64,000 bases of DNA from Archilochus colubris (taxonomy: Eukaryota > Chordata > Aves > Apodiformes > Trochilidae), in NCBI GenBank assembly GCA_023079485.1, contig CM041084.1:130894792-130958791 (forward strand), given 5' to 3'. Position numbers and translations under genes: made by a program. A model generated the notes under the pieces. The model saw nothing but the letters and a program-made list of their open reading frames with translations, was not told the origin of the DNA and searched no databases. Shown in pieces: positions 39,240-51,000 of this stretch. Every line of letters starts with the position of its first letter. The first letter of the stretch is position 1.

Positions 39240-39450
39240 TTCTCTCATAGAAAAGTAGAGATGGTTTCAATTAAGGACAGCGATTCTCAACTTGTTATTT
39301 ATACGCAGTCAACTAAAATAACATTCATAAAGTATAAATACAATGTCAAAATACCATGCATAATTACTTAAAGCTTTAATTTGCAGTAAGTAATTCGCCA
39401 TTCGCATCTATAAGCCTTTTGTTTTGCTTAATTGCAAAAACATTCCAGCT
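39240..39450. promoter_or_regulatory. Candidate conserved non-coding element with POU/homeodomain words
   Basis: ATGCATAATTA at 39356-39366 resembles POU-domain plus homeodomain binding sequence. It is followed by CTTTAATTTGC and then by GTAATTCGCCATTCGCATC near 39390-39408, which keeps two CpGs in very AT-rich DNA. No repeat family or coding frame explains it. Retained CpG in such a setting can indicate selection or lack of germline methylation. A real enhancer call needs alignment to other genomes. Confidence 0.28.
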
Positions 39451-40385
39451 AGGTCAGACCCACACTGGAGTTTATACAATGTAGAAATCTCAACAAATAG
39501 AGCTGGAACCAGCTCAAAAAGTTCTATAGTCCATTCCTAACCACTGAGTCAGACTAAATTAGACATAAATCATTCATGATCCATAACACTTTACTTACCT
39601 GTTTCCCAAAACCTCCAAAAAATAAACAGTAGACAATCTGCAGTGGCACTCAGCTCAGCTGCCTGTCCCTCCCAACAATTAGGAAACATTGGGAAATCTC
39701 TAAATAAAACATCCTGAGCTCCAAGCCTTCTTGCAGTAGTGCCATAAAGAACTATACACATTTTTGTAGCGTTTTCTGATGCACTTAAAAATGAGGCTAT
39801 CACATGTCAGGCTTCTGTTGAGTAAGTAATGAAGCTTTTATCAGATTTTCCTTATATATCTCATATGTCTTTACTGAATTGCTTCCTACTTTTGAATTAG
39901 TTCTCCAACTCTTTATGCTCCCTCTTGCCCTGCATTCTCAGTGAGCACACCCTCCCCACCCAAGTCAGCAGCAGTAGCTCTGGGTCTGTGGCCATCACTT
40001 CTCCAGGTTCTGCAGGGCTTAGATAACTTTCTTCTTCCCTGTTCTCCTCCAGGCTTGCCTCCATTTCACCCCAACAAAGGACAAACATGGAGCTGGAGGC
40101 AACAAGCCTCTGGGCAGGATCTAACCTTCAGCCCTGCAACCCCACCTCTGCAGGTGATGAAATGTGCCCAGACCAACAGCATTATGGCCAGCTTCCCTTC
40201 TGCTCAGTTTCTGATCCAGACAGTGAGCACCCCTTCTTTGCAGATGGATCCCTGGAGGCCAGGTAGAACACCTCCCTTCCACCTCAGCATGACCCAAAAC
40301 ATCTGGAGACCATGACTGCCCCCATCCACCCTCAGCAGTGAGGGCTATGGGGAGGAGCACCCAAGAGACCTACAACTTGGCTCAC

Positions 40386-40472
40386 ATTAATCATAAAAAT
40401 CATCATAATAATAATCATCAAAATAATCATAAAAATAAAATAATTTTTAAAATAAATCATAAATCATAATCA
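40386..40472. repeat. AT-rich ATCATAA-type microsatellite-like tract
   Basis: About 87 bases are built almost only from irregular AATCATAA, ATAATA and AAAT units, with no G. It is probably a degenerate microsatellite. Confidence 0.85.
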
Positions 40473-41114
40473 CACCATCCCTCTTTCAAATCCATTTTGT
40501 TGTCTCTGAAGGACTAAATCAATAAAGAATCACAATGAAATGCCTTTAGGGAATGCATCCTGGCAAAATGAAGTCTTTAGTCCCTTCTCAGGAACAATGA
40601 AGCACTTCTTCTGTGATGAAACAATAAAAGGATGCAGAATCATCCAGCGGATTAGCACAAAGATTTATCCTAACCTGGCAGAGCTAAAAGCAATGAGGAA
40701 AGGAGTCCAGGAAAGGAATAAGTAATAGATAACCTTATTACCTGGGGTCAAAACACCGGGAAAATATTCCCTGCACTACACAAGCTGTGAAACCCAGTCT
40801 TCTGAAATATGTACTTTCAAATTCAGAAAGGAATTCCAAAGGACCAACTTTAATGCCATTGAAAAGGTGTTTGCATCTTGTTAATATTTTTAAAGTAGTT
40901 AAATATAGTGACCTGATGAAGGGCATCACTAAAGTCTTGTTGTTGATATGATTATGAATGGACTTTGCTGATGAGCTTGGTAGATTAGGGTCTTCCTAGC
41001 TCCTACAGAGCTTGTGGATAGCTACTCTGTAGCTGCAAAGCCTGCATTACCACATGAGAAATTAATTTTCTTAAATATATGCTATTTTGCATGGGGTTCT
41101 TCTAAAAAATGCAG

Positions 41115-41142
41115 AATATATTAATATATATATGTATATATT
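41115..41142. repeat. (TA)n tract
   Basis: Alternating TA with single interruptions (ATTAATATATATATGTATATA). It is short and imperfect. Confidence 0.75.
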
Positions 41143-41639
41143 GTCTCAATAGGTAAACAGTTTTCACAAAAAAAAAAGATCCAGTAGAATTTTTAATTCT
41201 TATCAGTTTTCCTGTTTGATTATTCATGTGACTCATTTCTCACCCTCCTTGGTTTTATTCCTGGGAGTGGAGTTTTGCCTGTGGCACACTCTAGAAGCAA
41301 TGAAAAAATGCAACCATTCTCAAAAGCTTCAGTCAAATGCTCTGCAACTCACACTGATCAATCAAGACAGAACTTTTAAATCTGAATACAAAAGCCAAAA
41401 CTTTCCTACCTGTCCCTCTCATTTCTCCTCTTCAGGTGACTACATCTCAGTGTGCTAACTTTCAGCCTGTTCCCACCATTAGCATCTTTGTATTAACAAA
41501 AGTGGGCATTTGGGGTTTTTAAGAGAGCTTAAGCAATGGGTTTCAGACACAGTTCTTGTGTCTGCATATTTATTACAGCAAGGGGAAGCTGTATACTCAG
41601 GGGCATTCCTTTTGTTGCTGGCACCATAATAACATTTGC

Positions 41640-41900
41640 TTAATTGTGTTTTATTAATGCTAATATACCCAGAGGCTCAGGCTCTGCCAGCACATTTTTG
41701 TAAATTGAATTAAAGGAAAAATGAATCAGAGTTAAAAGACAGCTGATTAATTTTATTCACTCGCTTAAGGGGGTTTAAGCCAAATGGTCTCCACATCTAT
41801 TTTCCTTTGGAGAACAGACTTTATAGCCACAGGGCTAAGAGAAACTTGTCAGTAAGCCATTTTCATTGCCATGTGTCAAGGAGAGCTATTTAAAGCATTA
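41640..41900. promoter_or_regulatory. Candidate conserved non-coding element with inverted repeat
   Basis: An AT-rich block with homeodomain-like words (TTATTAATGC near 41650, GCTGATTAATTTTATTC near 41742). It also contains a short inverted repeat at 41763-41780, where GCTTAA and TTAAGC flank six bases, GGGGGT. No repeat family is recognised. The block is followed within about 230 bases by similar AT-rich DNA. Function is inferred from texture only. Confidence 0.25.
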
Positions 41901-43228
41901 AAAGGGGTGGACATTAGGGAGAGGTGCTCACCCCCTGCTCTGTACAAATGACAAGGTTATACAGACAGGGTCTCTCCTGCCTGCTGCCAGGATCAGAGGG
42001 TTCTCATAAAGCATTTTTTAATGAAGCTTTCAGAACACCCCCTGGAGCCCACAGCTCAAGAGAGGCAAAGACACAGGCACAGCACAAACACACTAAAAAG
42101 GGACATTTCAATCCACAGAAAATCCACCTTATTAGCAGGTTTGCCTCAACACACTGCAATTTAAAGGCCATTATTGCACAATTTAATAGGCTTTCATCTA
42201 CTCACAGTAGAAATCTGTGCTTGAGACAGATTACTCATTTGGAAATAAACATGATTTGTTATAGAAGCCTCCATTGGATGTATATTTATACAAAGCCTGG
42301 GCTGAAATACCAGTGTGAATGCAGGGCTGTTCAGTAGGAAACCCACTCTATTTACCAGTTATGCAGAAGGGTCTGGTCTGAAGAGACTGTACAGGAACAT
42401 GCTGGGTATTTCTGGTAACCCTTCTTTGAATGATTTATTCAAGACTTCTTATTCAAAGTGAGAGTTCAGGGAAGAAAGCAAGACAGACAACTCAAAGAAA
42501 TGATGTTTAAAATGTATGCAAAAGTGGATTGCTCATCAGAATCAGGATTTGAACATTTTTCCATCTATTTTTTCAGTGAAGGAGTTGCGAAGGAAAAAGT
42601 CTAATCCATAAGGGAAGGATTTCCACTCTGCCAGGTCCCATCACCATGGTATGGGCTGAAGAAGACTCTCAGAAGGCATAGACCATCTCCACCCACATGG
42701 CCATATCCAAAGCTGCCTGCAAGTACCACTCAGGTCACCTTGCACCTCCCAGTTAATACTGAAACCTCCAAATGGCTTGGCACAGCTAATGACATATGGG
42801 TAATGAAAGTGACCCAGGAGGAAGAAATGTAGAATTTCTGAGAGTAAAGGAAATTGAAGGCTTTTTTACATCCTGTGCTCCAGACAAACAAGACATATGC
42901 ACCACCAGGTCTTGCATGTTGTATGTACTTGGCATATACTCTGTTCCATTCCAGCCTGAGAGACCTTTGTGTACCAGAGGAGTAATCAGCAAAACTGTAC
43001 ACCAAGTCAACAGCTGTGTTGAAATGTGGGAAATTTGTGGCATGGCTCTACAGCTAAGGGTGGCAATATCCTCCCTTTTGGTCTCCTTTGTGCATGCAGC
43101 ACCAATACAATGTGCTGCTGGAGTTTTTCACATCATTTGGAGATGTCTCAAGATAAAGTCACTGGCCATTAGTAGGGCATGGGCTCTCACACCATCCTGA
43201 GTATCCACACCGTACCATGGGCATCTCC

Positions 43229-43274
43229 CACATCCATAGGTATATGATGTTCACATCCATAGGTATATAATGTT
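43229..43274. repeat. 23-base tandem duplication
   Basis: Two directly adjacent 23-base copies (43229-43251 and 43252-43274) both start CACATCCATAGG and end ATGTT. They differ at one base, G versus A. This is a recent slippage or duplication event. Confidence 0.9.
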
Positions 43275-44460
43275 AGCCAATCTGAAGATTAGGGTATTTC
43301 ATCTGGGAGGATCCCAAGCTCTTCCTACTATCTTTCACTTTTTTATCACTACTTCAAAGACAATTTTATGTTCCTACATGAGAGTGATCTTCACCCACAC
43401 AAGCCAGGGTCAGGGTTATTTGACAAAACCTTTTTGTTTTCAGGAGTACCCTGTCATTTTATGAGAGCTTCATTTTCCTTTCACTGTGAAGAAAACATTA
43501 AAATAAAGAAATAACAGTCTCTAAACGACAGAAAATTGCAGGTGTCATCCATGTTCCTCTCCTTGCAGGATGGAAAACCCTCCCAGCCTGTTGCTGGCGG
43601 GTGGGGAGCATCCCTCCCCCTGCCTCCCAGCCTGCTGCACACAGCAGCATGGAACCTCTCAGCAGCCAGCCTGTGCTTACAGGATGTGCAGGGCTCTGGA
43701 CACCCACAGAAATGTGTGGGGTTTTGAGGTGGCTGGTGCATCCACATGTATGTCCCAGGAGGCACAAATACTTTCCAATAATATCCCATATTACAGGCTG
43801 GAGAGGCAGGCATGGAAGAGGAGAAGGAGCACTCTGCAGAGGTCTCTTTAAGCAACTTTATGCCAGTGCAGTTGTTTTCCTCCATAATATACAATGCAGA
43901 AACAAAGACTTATGAGAAAGAAATCCTTTTTTCAAAACTGAAGTAGAGACAGCCACTTTTCAGAGACCTCTGCACTATGAAGGAGACAGCTCCAGGCAAG
44001 GCAGGCTACTCACCAGGACTTGTATCTGGTGGGCCACGTGGAGCCAGGCTGGAAGTAGTCACTGCTTTTTTGATCTCAGTGAGGGATGCTCTGCCTTGCA
44101 CTCCAGCTGAGCTGGGCCTCTGTGCTGGAAGTCCCGTAGAAGCCCACCAAGCAGCCTGAGAGAACTTCCCAGGCCCTGCTGGAGACCCCTGAGGACATGT
44201 TCACAGCATGGGCCTCACTTCTGAACTTGCCCTGTCAGAAGGAGAGAAATATCTGCCATTTAAAAATAGAAATAAAGTTTCTGCAAGGTTTGGGCACACA
44301 TCTCCCATTTGATTGTTTAAATTACTTCCAGCTGGAGAGACAGTCCCCCCGACAGCTCTTCAGTGATAGGAACTTCATGCTGAGAAGGCCATGTGAGCTT
44401 TGGCACTGTTCAAAAACATTTGAAAACTAAGGGAGATTTGATATCTTGTAGGAACAGCCT

Positions 44461-44570
44461 GAGGCGCTCCCTTCGCAAAGTGCAAAGTGTGCTGTGACGC
44501 AGCTGCCGTGCACGCTCACAGAACTGATGCTGCTCAAAGAAAGTGCAAAGCACGTGCATGTGCACGAGGG
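44461..44570. promoter_or_regulatory. Local CpG cluster with alternating purine-pyrimidine palindrome
   Basis: Seven CpGs occur within about 100 bases, in a window where CpG is otherwise scarce. The stretch includes an E-box CACGTG at 44551-44556. At 44553-44566 an inverted repeat, CGTGCA-TG-TGCACG, lies in 17 bases of perfect purine-pyrimidine alternation (44550-44566). It is too short for a classical CpG island. It could be a small regulatory element or simply a patch that has escaped CpG decay. Confidence 0.25.
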
Positions 44571-46254
44571 ACCCAACCTGTCACTTGTCTGCCAAGCACT
44601 CCTGTACTTCCCATCAGATCACACCAGAGCAGCCAGTCACAGTCTTTGGAAGGGACTGTACCATACATTAGGGACATCATTGCTTACAGCAAAAGCTGAC
44701 AAAATCAAAGCACTAAGCAAAACAACTGTCTCCCTAAATCTGCATTAACTGAACTGCAATCTTGACAGGGAGTTTTCCAGTCTCACAAGCCCACCCTGTT
44801 TGCACTTGAAAGCTGTAGAGCTCTGATCCAGAGATACCTTCCTCGCCCAGTACATTCAGCCCAAGATGCTGTTGCACCATTAGAAGAACACAAAAAATAG
44901 TGCAATTCCCAGCTTCAGCTGTGTGACACAGTGCATGTCTGTGTAACACACTAGCAACATCTCTGTGCTTAATAAAACTTCAAGAATGGGTCCTTGAAAC
45001 CCAAAAGAACTACAGATGGAGTATAGCTTTCATTCAGCTAATGAATCAAAGTGACCTGGGAGATTATCTAAACTGTAGCCTTCATCCACACATCATATTA
45101 ATAATCCACCGTGACATGTGGTCTCATAAATTCCTTGGGAAAAAACATTCAGTCTGCTCTAGAAAGTACCTCATTCACTTTTGTTTTTCTATGACAATAA
45201 CATTCTGGAACTGTATTTTACACAGTTATTTTTAAGACTAAATCTCAAAAATTAGACTTACTTATGTCCACAAACCCTTGTTTCTAGTAAAATATTATCA
45301 CTCTAAACAAGTAACTGTGTACATACATATTTTAACAGGTCAGTTTTACCAGTTACTGAAATGAAATATGACTATAATTACTGTCAAAACATATTTAGAT
45401 TTTCAGAATTTTGCAGGCTCAAGAGAACCTAATGTTGTTATGAAGCAGCCATGGATTTTATTGACTACAGCATATTTTGATGGCTTTCATCCACAAAGTG
45501 GTAAGAAGGAGCTTCAGAGGTCAGGAACTGTTCTCACTGTTTTGCTAAATGTCAAAGAGAGTCTAGTTCATGCCTGTCACTGGAAAACATATCTTCTACA
45601 CATTATTATTAGCTCCTACACTGACCCATGCTGGTTGTTAGAGGAAAACCCTTCTCACGTCAAAATATCTTTGACCTTGTACAAGAGTGGTGCTAACAGG
45701 AAACTAGACTTGTTCTTATGCTTCACCACTCTCTTGAATATCAGACCCTAAGTTGTAACCTTCTCTGAAGAATCACAGCAGTAGATTAGGGTTATGGTAA
45801 TGAATTAATTTACCCACTTCAGCCTGGAGACTGACAGAACATTTTCTAGGGTCAGAGACATGTGTATCCAAGTCAGAATTTAATTCTTGTTTTTCCCAAA
45901 ACCTTTACAGCTTTAGGCAAAACCATCTTCTTGTAGTGATCATGGCTTTAGGACACACCCAACACACTGGTTTTCTTCCTGGATTTCTGGCCAGGTTCAG
46001 GACTTTCTCACTTGCCCAAGAACTTCCTGCAATGCAGCAACACCTCAACACACCATCAGAATTAAGAGTTTAAATTCTTCTTTCCAATGTTACTGGCAGC
46101 TTCCACCTGTCTTGAAATATTACTCTCTCTTTGGCATGCCAAAATGGAGCTACTGCTTGTCCACAAAATAAAGATTTCTAATAATTGTTCCAGTACTTCA
46201 TTTTCCTCAAGTTGTTCATCCATTGTGAGTTAACACTCTCTGCCCTCTGGCACC

Positions 46255-46314
46255 ATGGGGCTCAGAGTTGTGTGCCTGCTTGTTTTGGCTCTGCTACATT
46301 TGATTCAGCCATGA
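46255..46314 (+). other. 19-codon frame resembling a secretory signal peptide
   Basis: An ATG in a strong initiation context (CACCATGG) opens a frame of 19 codons before TGA. The product would be MGLRVVCLLVLALLHLIQP: one basic residue, then a hydrophobic core of about 12 residues. That is the layout of a signal peptide. No obvious GT splice donor lies inside the frame and no mature domain follows, so it may be a chance frame, a relic first exon, or a short upstream frame. I do not recognise a gene. Confidence 0.1.
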
Positions 46315-46825
46315 GCGTTGGCAGTCATAGTTCACACAAAAAACAATAATGAAAGTGGCTACTTCCCAGGAAAAGAAAGAGCCCAAGCAGGCTGCTGGCT
46401 GTGGAGCAGGGGGTGAGGAGGAGGAGGGACAACCTCTGCTCCTGCTGCTGGGAGCTGTGCAGGTGAACTTCAGCATCTGCTTCTCATGCCAGCAGGCACA
46501 AAGAAAGGCTCTTACCAAAAATTGGACAGCTAAGGTAGGGTGCAGCTGGGAGTAGAGTTCCGACTTCTCAGCAATGCCTTATTTATGCTAGCAGCCTGTT
46601 TCACATACTGGATTAGCCAAATGCTTATGGTCTCTTCATTTACTGGCCTGCCATATGTTTTGGAACTCAAAAAGAGAATAGCACATCAACAGTGTGAAAA
46701 CAAAACTGCATTATATATCTCAGTCATAAAGATCAATCTTGAGAAAGATGAGTACCTGTAATCTGCCCTGTATTCAACTGGATATGAAAGTTCATAAGGA
46801 TGCAGTAAATCATTAAACAGTTTAG

Positions 46826-47287
46826 GAGAGACCGGGAACTATTGGAGAGAGTCCTGCAGAGAGCAACAAAGGTGACTGGGGGATTGGACCATCTCTTTTA
46901 TGAGGAAAGGCTGGGAGAGATGGAGAAGAAGAGGCTGAGGGGAGACCTTAATAATGTCTACAAATATCTAAAGGGTGGGTGCAAGGAAGATGGAGCCAGA
47001 CTCTTCTCAGTAGTTCCCAGTGACAGGAGGAGGGGCAGTGGTCACATTGGAAGTTCCACTTAAACATAAGAAAAACTTCTTTACTCTGAGGGTGGCAAAG
47101 CACTGGAACAGGCTGCCCAGGGGGGCTGTGGGTTGGAGTTAGGGTCTCCCCTTCTCTGGAGATATTTAAAACACACCTAGATGCAGTCCTGTGTAATGTG
47201 CTCTGTGTGATCCTGCTTTAGTGGGAGAATTGGACTATATGATTTCCAGAGGTCCTTTCCAACTCTGACAATTCTGCGATTCTGTGA
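46826..47287 (+). mobile_element. CR1 LINE fragment, ORF2 C-terminus and 3' end (plus strand)
   Basis: Similarity begins near CTGCAGAGAGCAACAAAGGT (46854). It continues through GGGGAGACCTTAATAATGTC and TCAGTAGTTCCCAGTGACAG to GGTCCTTTCCAACTCTGACA and an ATTCTGCGATTCTGTGA tail. The ORF2 frame is interrupted: the frame 46842-47063 ends early near GGAAGTTCCACTTAAACA, so the C-terminal block (ACTGGAACAGGCTGCCCAGG at 47101-47120) is in a different state. The internal text differs from the neighbouring copy at 47.5 kb, so the two belong to different CR1 subfamilies. Confidence 0.95.
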
Positions 47288-47488
47288 AACAAATACTTGG
47301 ACAAATCCAATGTGTTATAGTTGGTGTCCCAGCTGGTGGTGCTCCACCTAACCCAGCCCTACCTTTGTAGTGTTAATCTGCTGCAGAATACTCCATGTGT
47401 AAGTGAGACTGAGGCCTTTAATCAAACCTGACTGCCTTTCCCAGAAAGTCTGATTCTATTGTAAGGACAGGAACTGCAGGAAGAAAGT
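47288..47488. other. Spacer between two CR1 copies
   Basis: About 200 bases that I do not recognise as CR1. They could be the original host sequence between two independent insertions, or unrecognised decayed repeat. Confidence 0.5.
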
Positions 47489-48038
47489 ATTTTGTACTCA
47501 GCACTGATCAGGCTGCACCTCAAGTCCTGTGCTCAGTTCTGGGCCCCTCACTACAAGAAGGACACTGAGGTGCTGGAGGGAGTTCAGAGAAGGACAACCA
47601 AGCTGGGGAAGGGTCTGGAGAGCAAGCCCTATGAAGAGAGGCTGAGGGAACTGGGAATGTTTAGTTTAAAGAAGGCTGAGAGGAGACGTTATTACTCTCT
47701 ATAGCTACCTGAAAAGAGGTTGCAGGGACGTGGGTGCTGGTCTTTTTTCTCAAGTGAACAATGTCAAGACAATAGAAAATGTCCAGGGAAGGTTTAGACT
47801 AAATACTAGAAAGAATTTCTTTACTGAAAGAGTAGTTAGGCATTGGAATGGCTGCCCAAGGAGACGGTGGAATCACCATCCCTGGAAATATTAAAAAACC
47901 AGGTAGATGAGGCATGTTAGGACATGCTCTAGTGGATGACACAGATATCAATATATTTTTTTCATTGAGAGGCTTATGTTGGCAGTTGGACATAATGATT
48001 TTAGAGGTCTTTTTGAACTGTGACAATACTGTGATTCA
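47489..48038 (+). mobile_element. CR1 LINE fragment, second subfamily (plus strand)
   Basis: It begins with TTGTACTCAGCACTGATCAG and passes CTCACTACAAGAAGGACACT (47548-47567), a hallmark of ORF2 near its C-terminus. It ends in a diverged ACTGTGATTCA tail. The frame 47492-47704 gives the family string ending [20 protein letters not shown], then stops at TAG near 47702 because of sequence decay. Later 3' landmarks, GAAAGAATTTCTTTACTGAA and GCATTGGAATGGCTGCCCAA, remain clear. The 3' UTR is partly replaced by AT-rich text near 47950. Confidence 0.94.
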
Positions 48039-51000
48039 GAAAGAAGACATGGATGTGGAAAACATCTGAATTAGAGGAAAGTTTTCCAGCTTTGTCCCCA
48101 CAGTAGTTGTCAGTAAAGATTTAGCCTGTCCCACTAGCAGATAGTTACCCAAAAGAGGATTCTCAAACTTACTACATCAGAGAACAGCAAAACCTGACCC
48201 TGGGAAGAGGCTTGAGTCCCAGGAGAAGAAACAACAGCTGCTACACACATGTATGCCAAGACATAAGTGTAGATGATGATGGCATATCATCATTTATGTA
48301 GACAAGGCCACAGGGGGGTGGCCTGTCACACCAAGGGTTTAATCTAACCCAGTAGGTGAGAGGGGAACACACAGTGGACAACCTCTGAGAAGTTCAACAC
48401 TATTTGTTATCCAATATCTTGGAATACAAGAGATATCTTAAGTACAAGGAATTTGAGAAAGTGCTTCTGCTGCTTTTCACAGCTGAAGTCACCTTGTGTA
48501 TATGCCACTGCATGGTACCCATGTGTCACCATTGCTGCTACAGCCATGGTTGAAATCTGAATCACTGAAGAGGTTATTTCCCACTGCACAGTAAATTTCT
48601 GCAGTTAAAAGCTTATAAGCAATTTATAGGTCTTTGGCTCCAAGAACAGCTGCAGATTTGATATATACAAACCCTTCCTGATTTCAGCTCTCAGATTCCT
48701 ATCAACTCCTGCCCATCATTAAGGAACAAAAAGCCTCCAGATTACAGTTTTCAAAAGTCTTCATTGATTTAATAGGAGAAATAAATGGGTTTGGTAGGTG
48801 TCTTAGGAAGCAGAGCTGAATGACAGAGTGATACTTATGTGGGTTTACAAGAAAGTCCCCCAGTGAAGTTCAATAAACTATTAAATGCATTGCCATTCAC
48901 TCCTTCCCATCATCTTTCAGTTCTGACCTAGTGTCACACAGAAGAGAACATCTCTAACATTCAGAAACTTAATGTGATTTTTCAGTCCATGCATCAAATT
49001 GATTCCTCCACACAGAAGTGAAAGGGATGTCTGCCAGGCAGGCTTTATGCTGGGGTATAAAAGGAGCTCAGCTCCTGTGGTTTGTCTTGGTGTCCCTGGG
49101 CAATCAGGGAGGTGGAGCATCTTCCATGCAGAATCTCCACACAGAGATTCCACTTGTCCCTGCTCTGAGGGAGCCATCCTGGCAGTCAGATAAGTTGCTC
49201 TGCTCTTCCCAAAGACATTTTTCCCATTTCCTCTCAATGAACACATGCCATATGAAGTGACTGTAGAGAATGAACTGGCTATTACCTGTACAGACTTCTG
49301 ATGCTTAAAAATAACACACACACAGGCAGACACATACTCTGCTCTTTGGCTCCTGGGACATAATTTTCTCTTGCTTGAGCTGTGTATTCAGGTGGGTGTA
49401 ATTCTGATCAGATTCTCAATTTTAGGTAAGATATTTATCAAGCTCCTTCTTGAATATCTTTTTTATGCTTAAGTGAGGAGCTGTAATTTGAGCCTTTTCC
49501 CATGTTATGTCTATGAACAAAATTTTCCTCTCAGCTTTGTTACCCCATGATGGTTTTTTTTCAAAAAACTCATGGGTTTTTTTGCAAAAGCCAAATAGCA
49601 GGAGATCTTTATTCTTTGCCATGGGGGCACACAAACAAACAGCAAAAGGAAGCTTTTCCTCACATTTCCTCTTTTTCACTAAAATCCTTCAAAAATAATC
49701 CATAAATAATAATTTTACTTTTTTCCTTTGTGTTCAGCACTGTCAAAACAACCCCTGTATGTGTTGAGTAGTGGAGTTCTGTGACAGCAGATAGGCAAAA
49801 AAATCTGTTTTGGGTTCTTTGTATTGAAAATCCCAATCCCCATCAGTACTGAAGGCTAAACTGCTTTGAGAGTCACTTGGCAGCTACTGTAACTTAAAAT
49901 GCTCTGTATAGGAAGATGTTAATTAACTTCTCAAAAAAGATACTACCTTGCAGGCACTGCTTTGTCATTGTCAGCTAAGGAGGGCTCCCTACCTGTCCCT
50001 GGGGACTGCAGGCAAGGAAAGAAGCTGCCAGTGAGTGCAGGGGATGCCATGGCAAAGGGAAGGAGCTGGGCAGCCACAGCTCCCTGCAGACAGGGCACAT
50101 CCCACCCTTTTGCTCCATCCCACTGTGCCCCTCTGGCAGCCACCAGGGCAGAGATAGAACCACTGGATGAGTCTCAATTCATTGGGTTTTTGATGGGGGA
50201 AAAGAAGGGAGTGGGAGACAGGAAAAAGATGGGGAGGAGAAGAGAGGCATTTTCCATTTCCATTCTCCCTTTTCCATTTTTCTCCCTTTCTTTACAAACA
50301 GGAGTAGGGAAGCAGAAGTACAACAGGAGCAAACACCTTAGAGGCCTCAGTGCTGAGGAAAGTGACACTGTCAGGAAAAAGGGAAATCAGGAAAACTATG
50401 TGGGTGTGAAGGTGTAACTGGGAACAGAAGACAGGAGAGAGCTGTTGGTGGGGAAGGATGAGGGGTTTGTGCTGCTGAGCACTGCCTGTCCCACCACCAC
50501 CCAGCCTCCTGCTGCTGTGACACCCCGGGATGTACCTGTGCTCAATGTCAGAGCAGAGACTGCAAGAGGCAGACTTGGTTGGTTTATTCACTATTTAGCA
50601 GACTATTTTGCAGCCTTGCCTACAGCTGTTAATAGTACACTGTGTTTACATTATTCATGTACATCAGCAGTTGCAGAGGCTGAACATGGAAGTGTAGAAG
50701 CTATGAAAGAGAAATCAGTTTTAAAAATTGGCTTCAAAATGATTTTTACTTATCATTTTTGTGCATAAGCTTTCTCATCGTTGGAGAGAAAGAAAGCACC
50801 ACACTTCAGAAAGCAGTAAGTACACAAATGCTTAAATCATTTGAAATATAACTTATTTTATAATCCATCCAATATCCACTCCAGGAAAAACAGCAGCTGA
50901 ATACAGAAATCGTGTGTGGCTGAATACAATCTCTACCTATAAGCAGTCATTGATATTTTTAGTAGTAACTAATGAAAGTCTACCCTTGATGCCATTGCAC

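Larger units (their letters stand above)
34665..46825. other. Unique non-coding DNA, no gene seen; richest in regulatory-looking blocks
   Basis: About 12 kb without a recognisable exon. Longest frames are 155 codons (38416-38883, minus), 137 codons (41924-42337, plus, and 43481-43894, minus) and 134 codons (42796-43200, plus); none shows a domain. AT-rich candidate elements, a CpG cluster, a 23-base duplication and AT-rich microsatellite-like DNA are listed separately. Confidence 0.5.

Noticed and set aside
40540..40725. 61-codon plus-strand frame with protein-like composition
   Set aside because: No known domain, no clear splice sites and short enough for chance.
46349..46555. Possible exon with AAG|GTAGGG donor near 46533
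   Set aside because: A donor-like word alone is common; the predicted peptide is a low-complexity Glu/Leu string without a domain.
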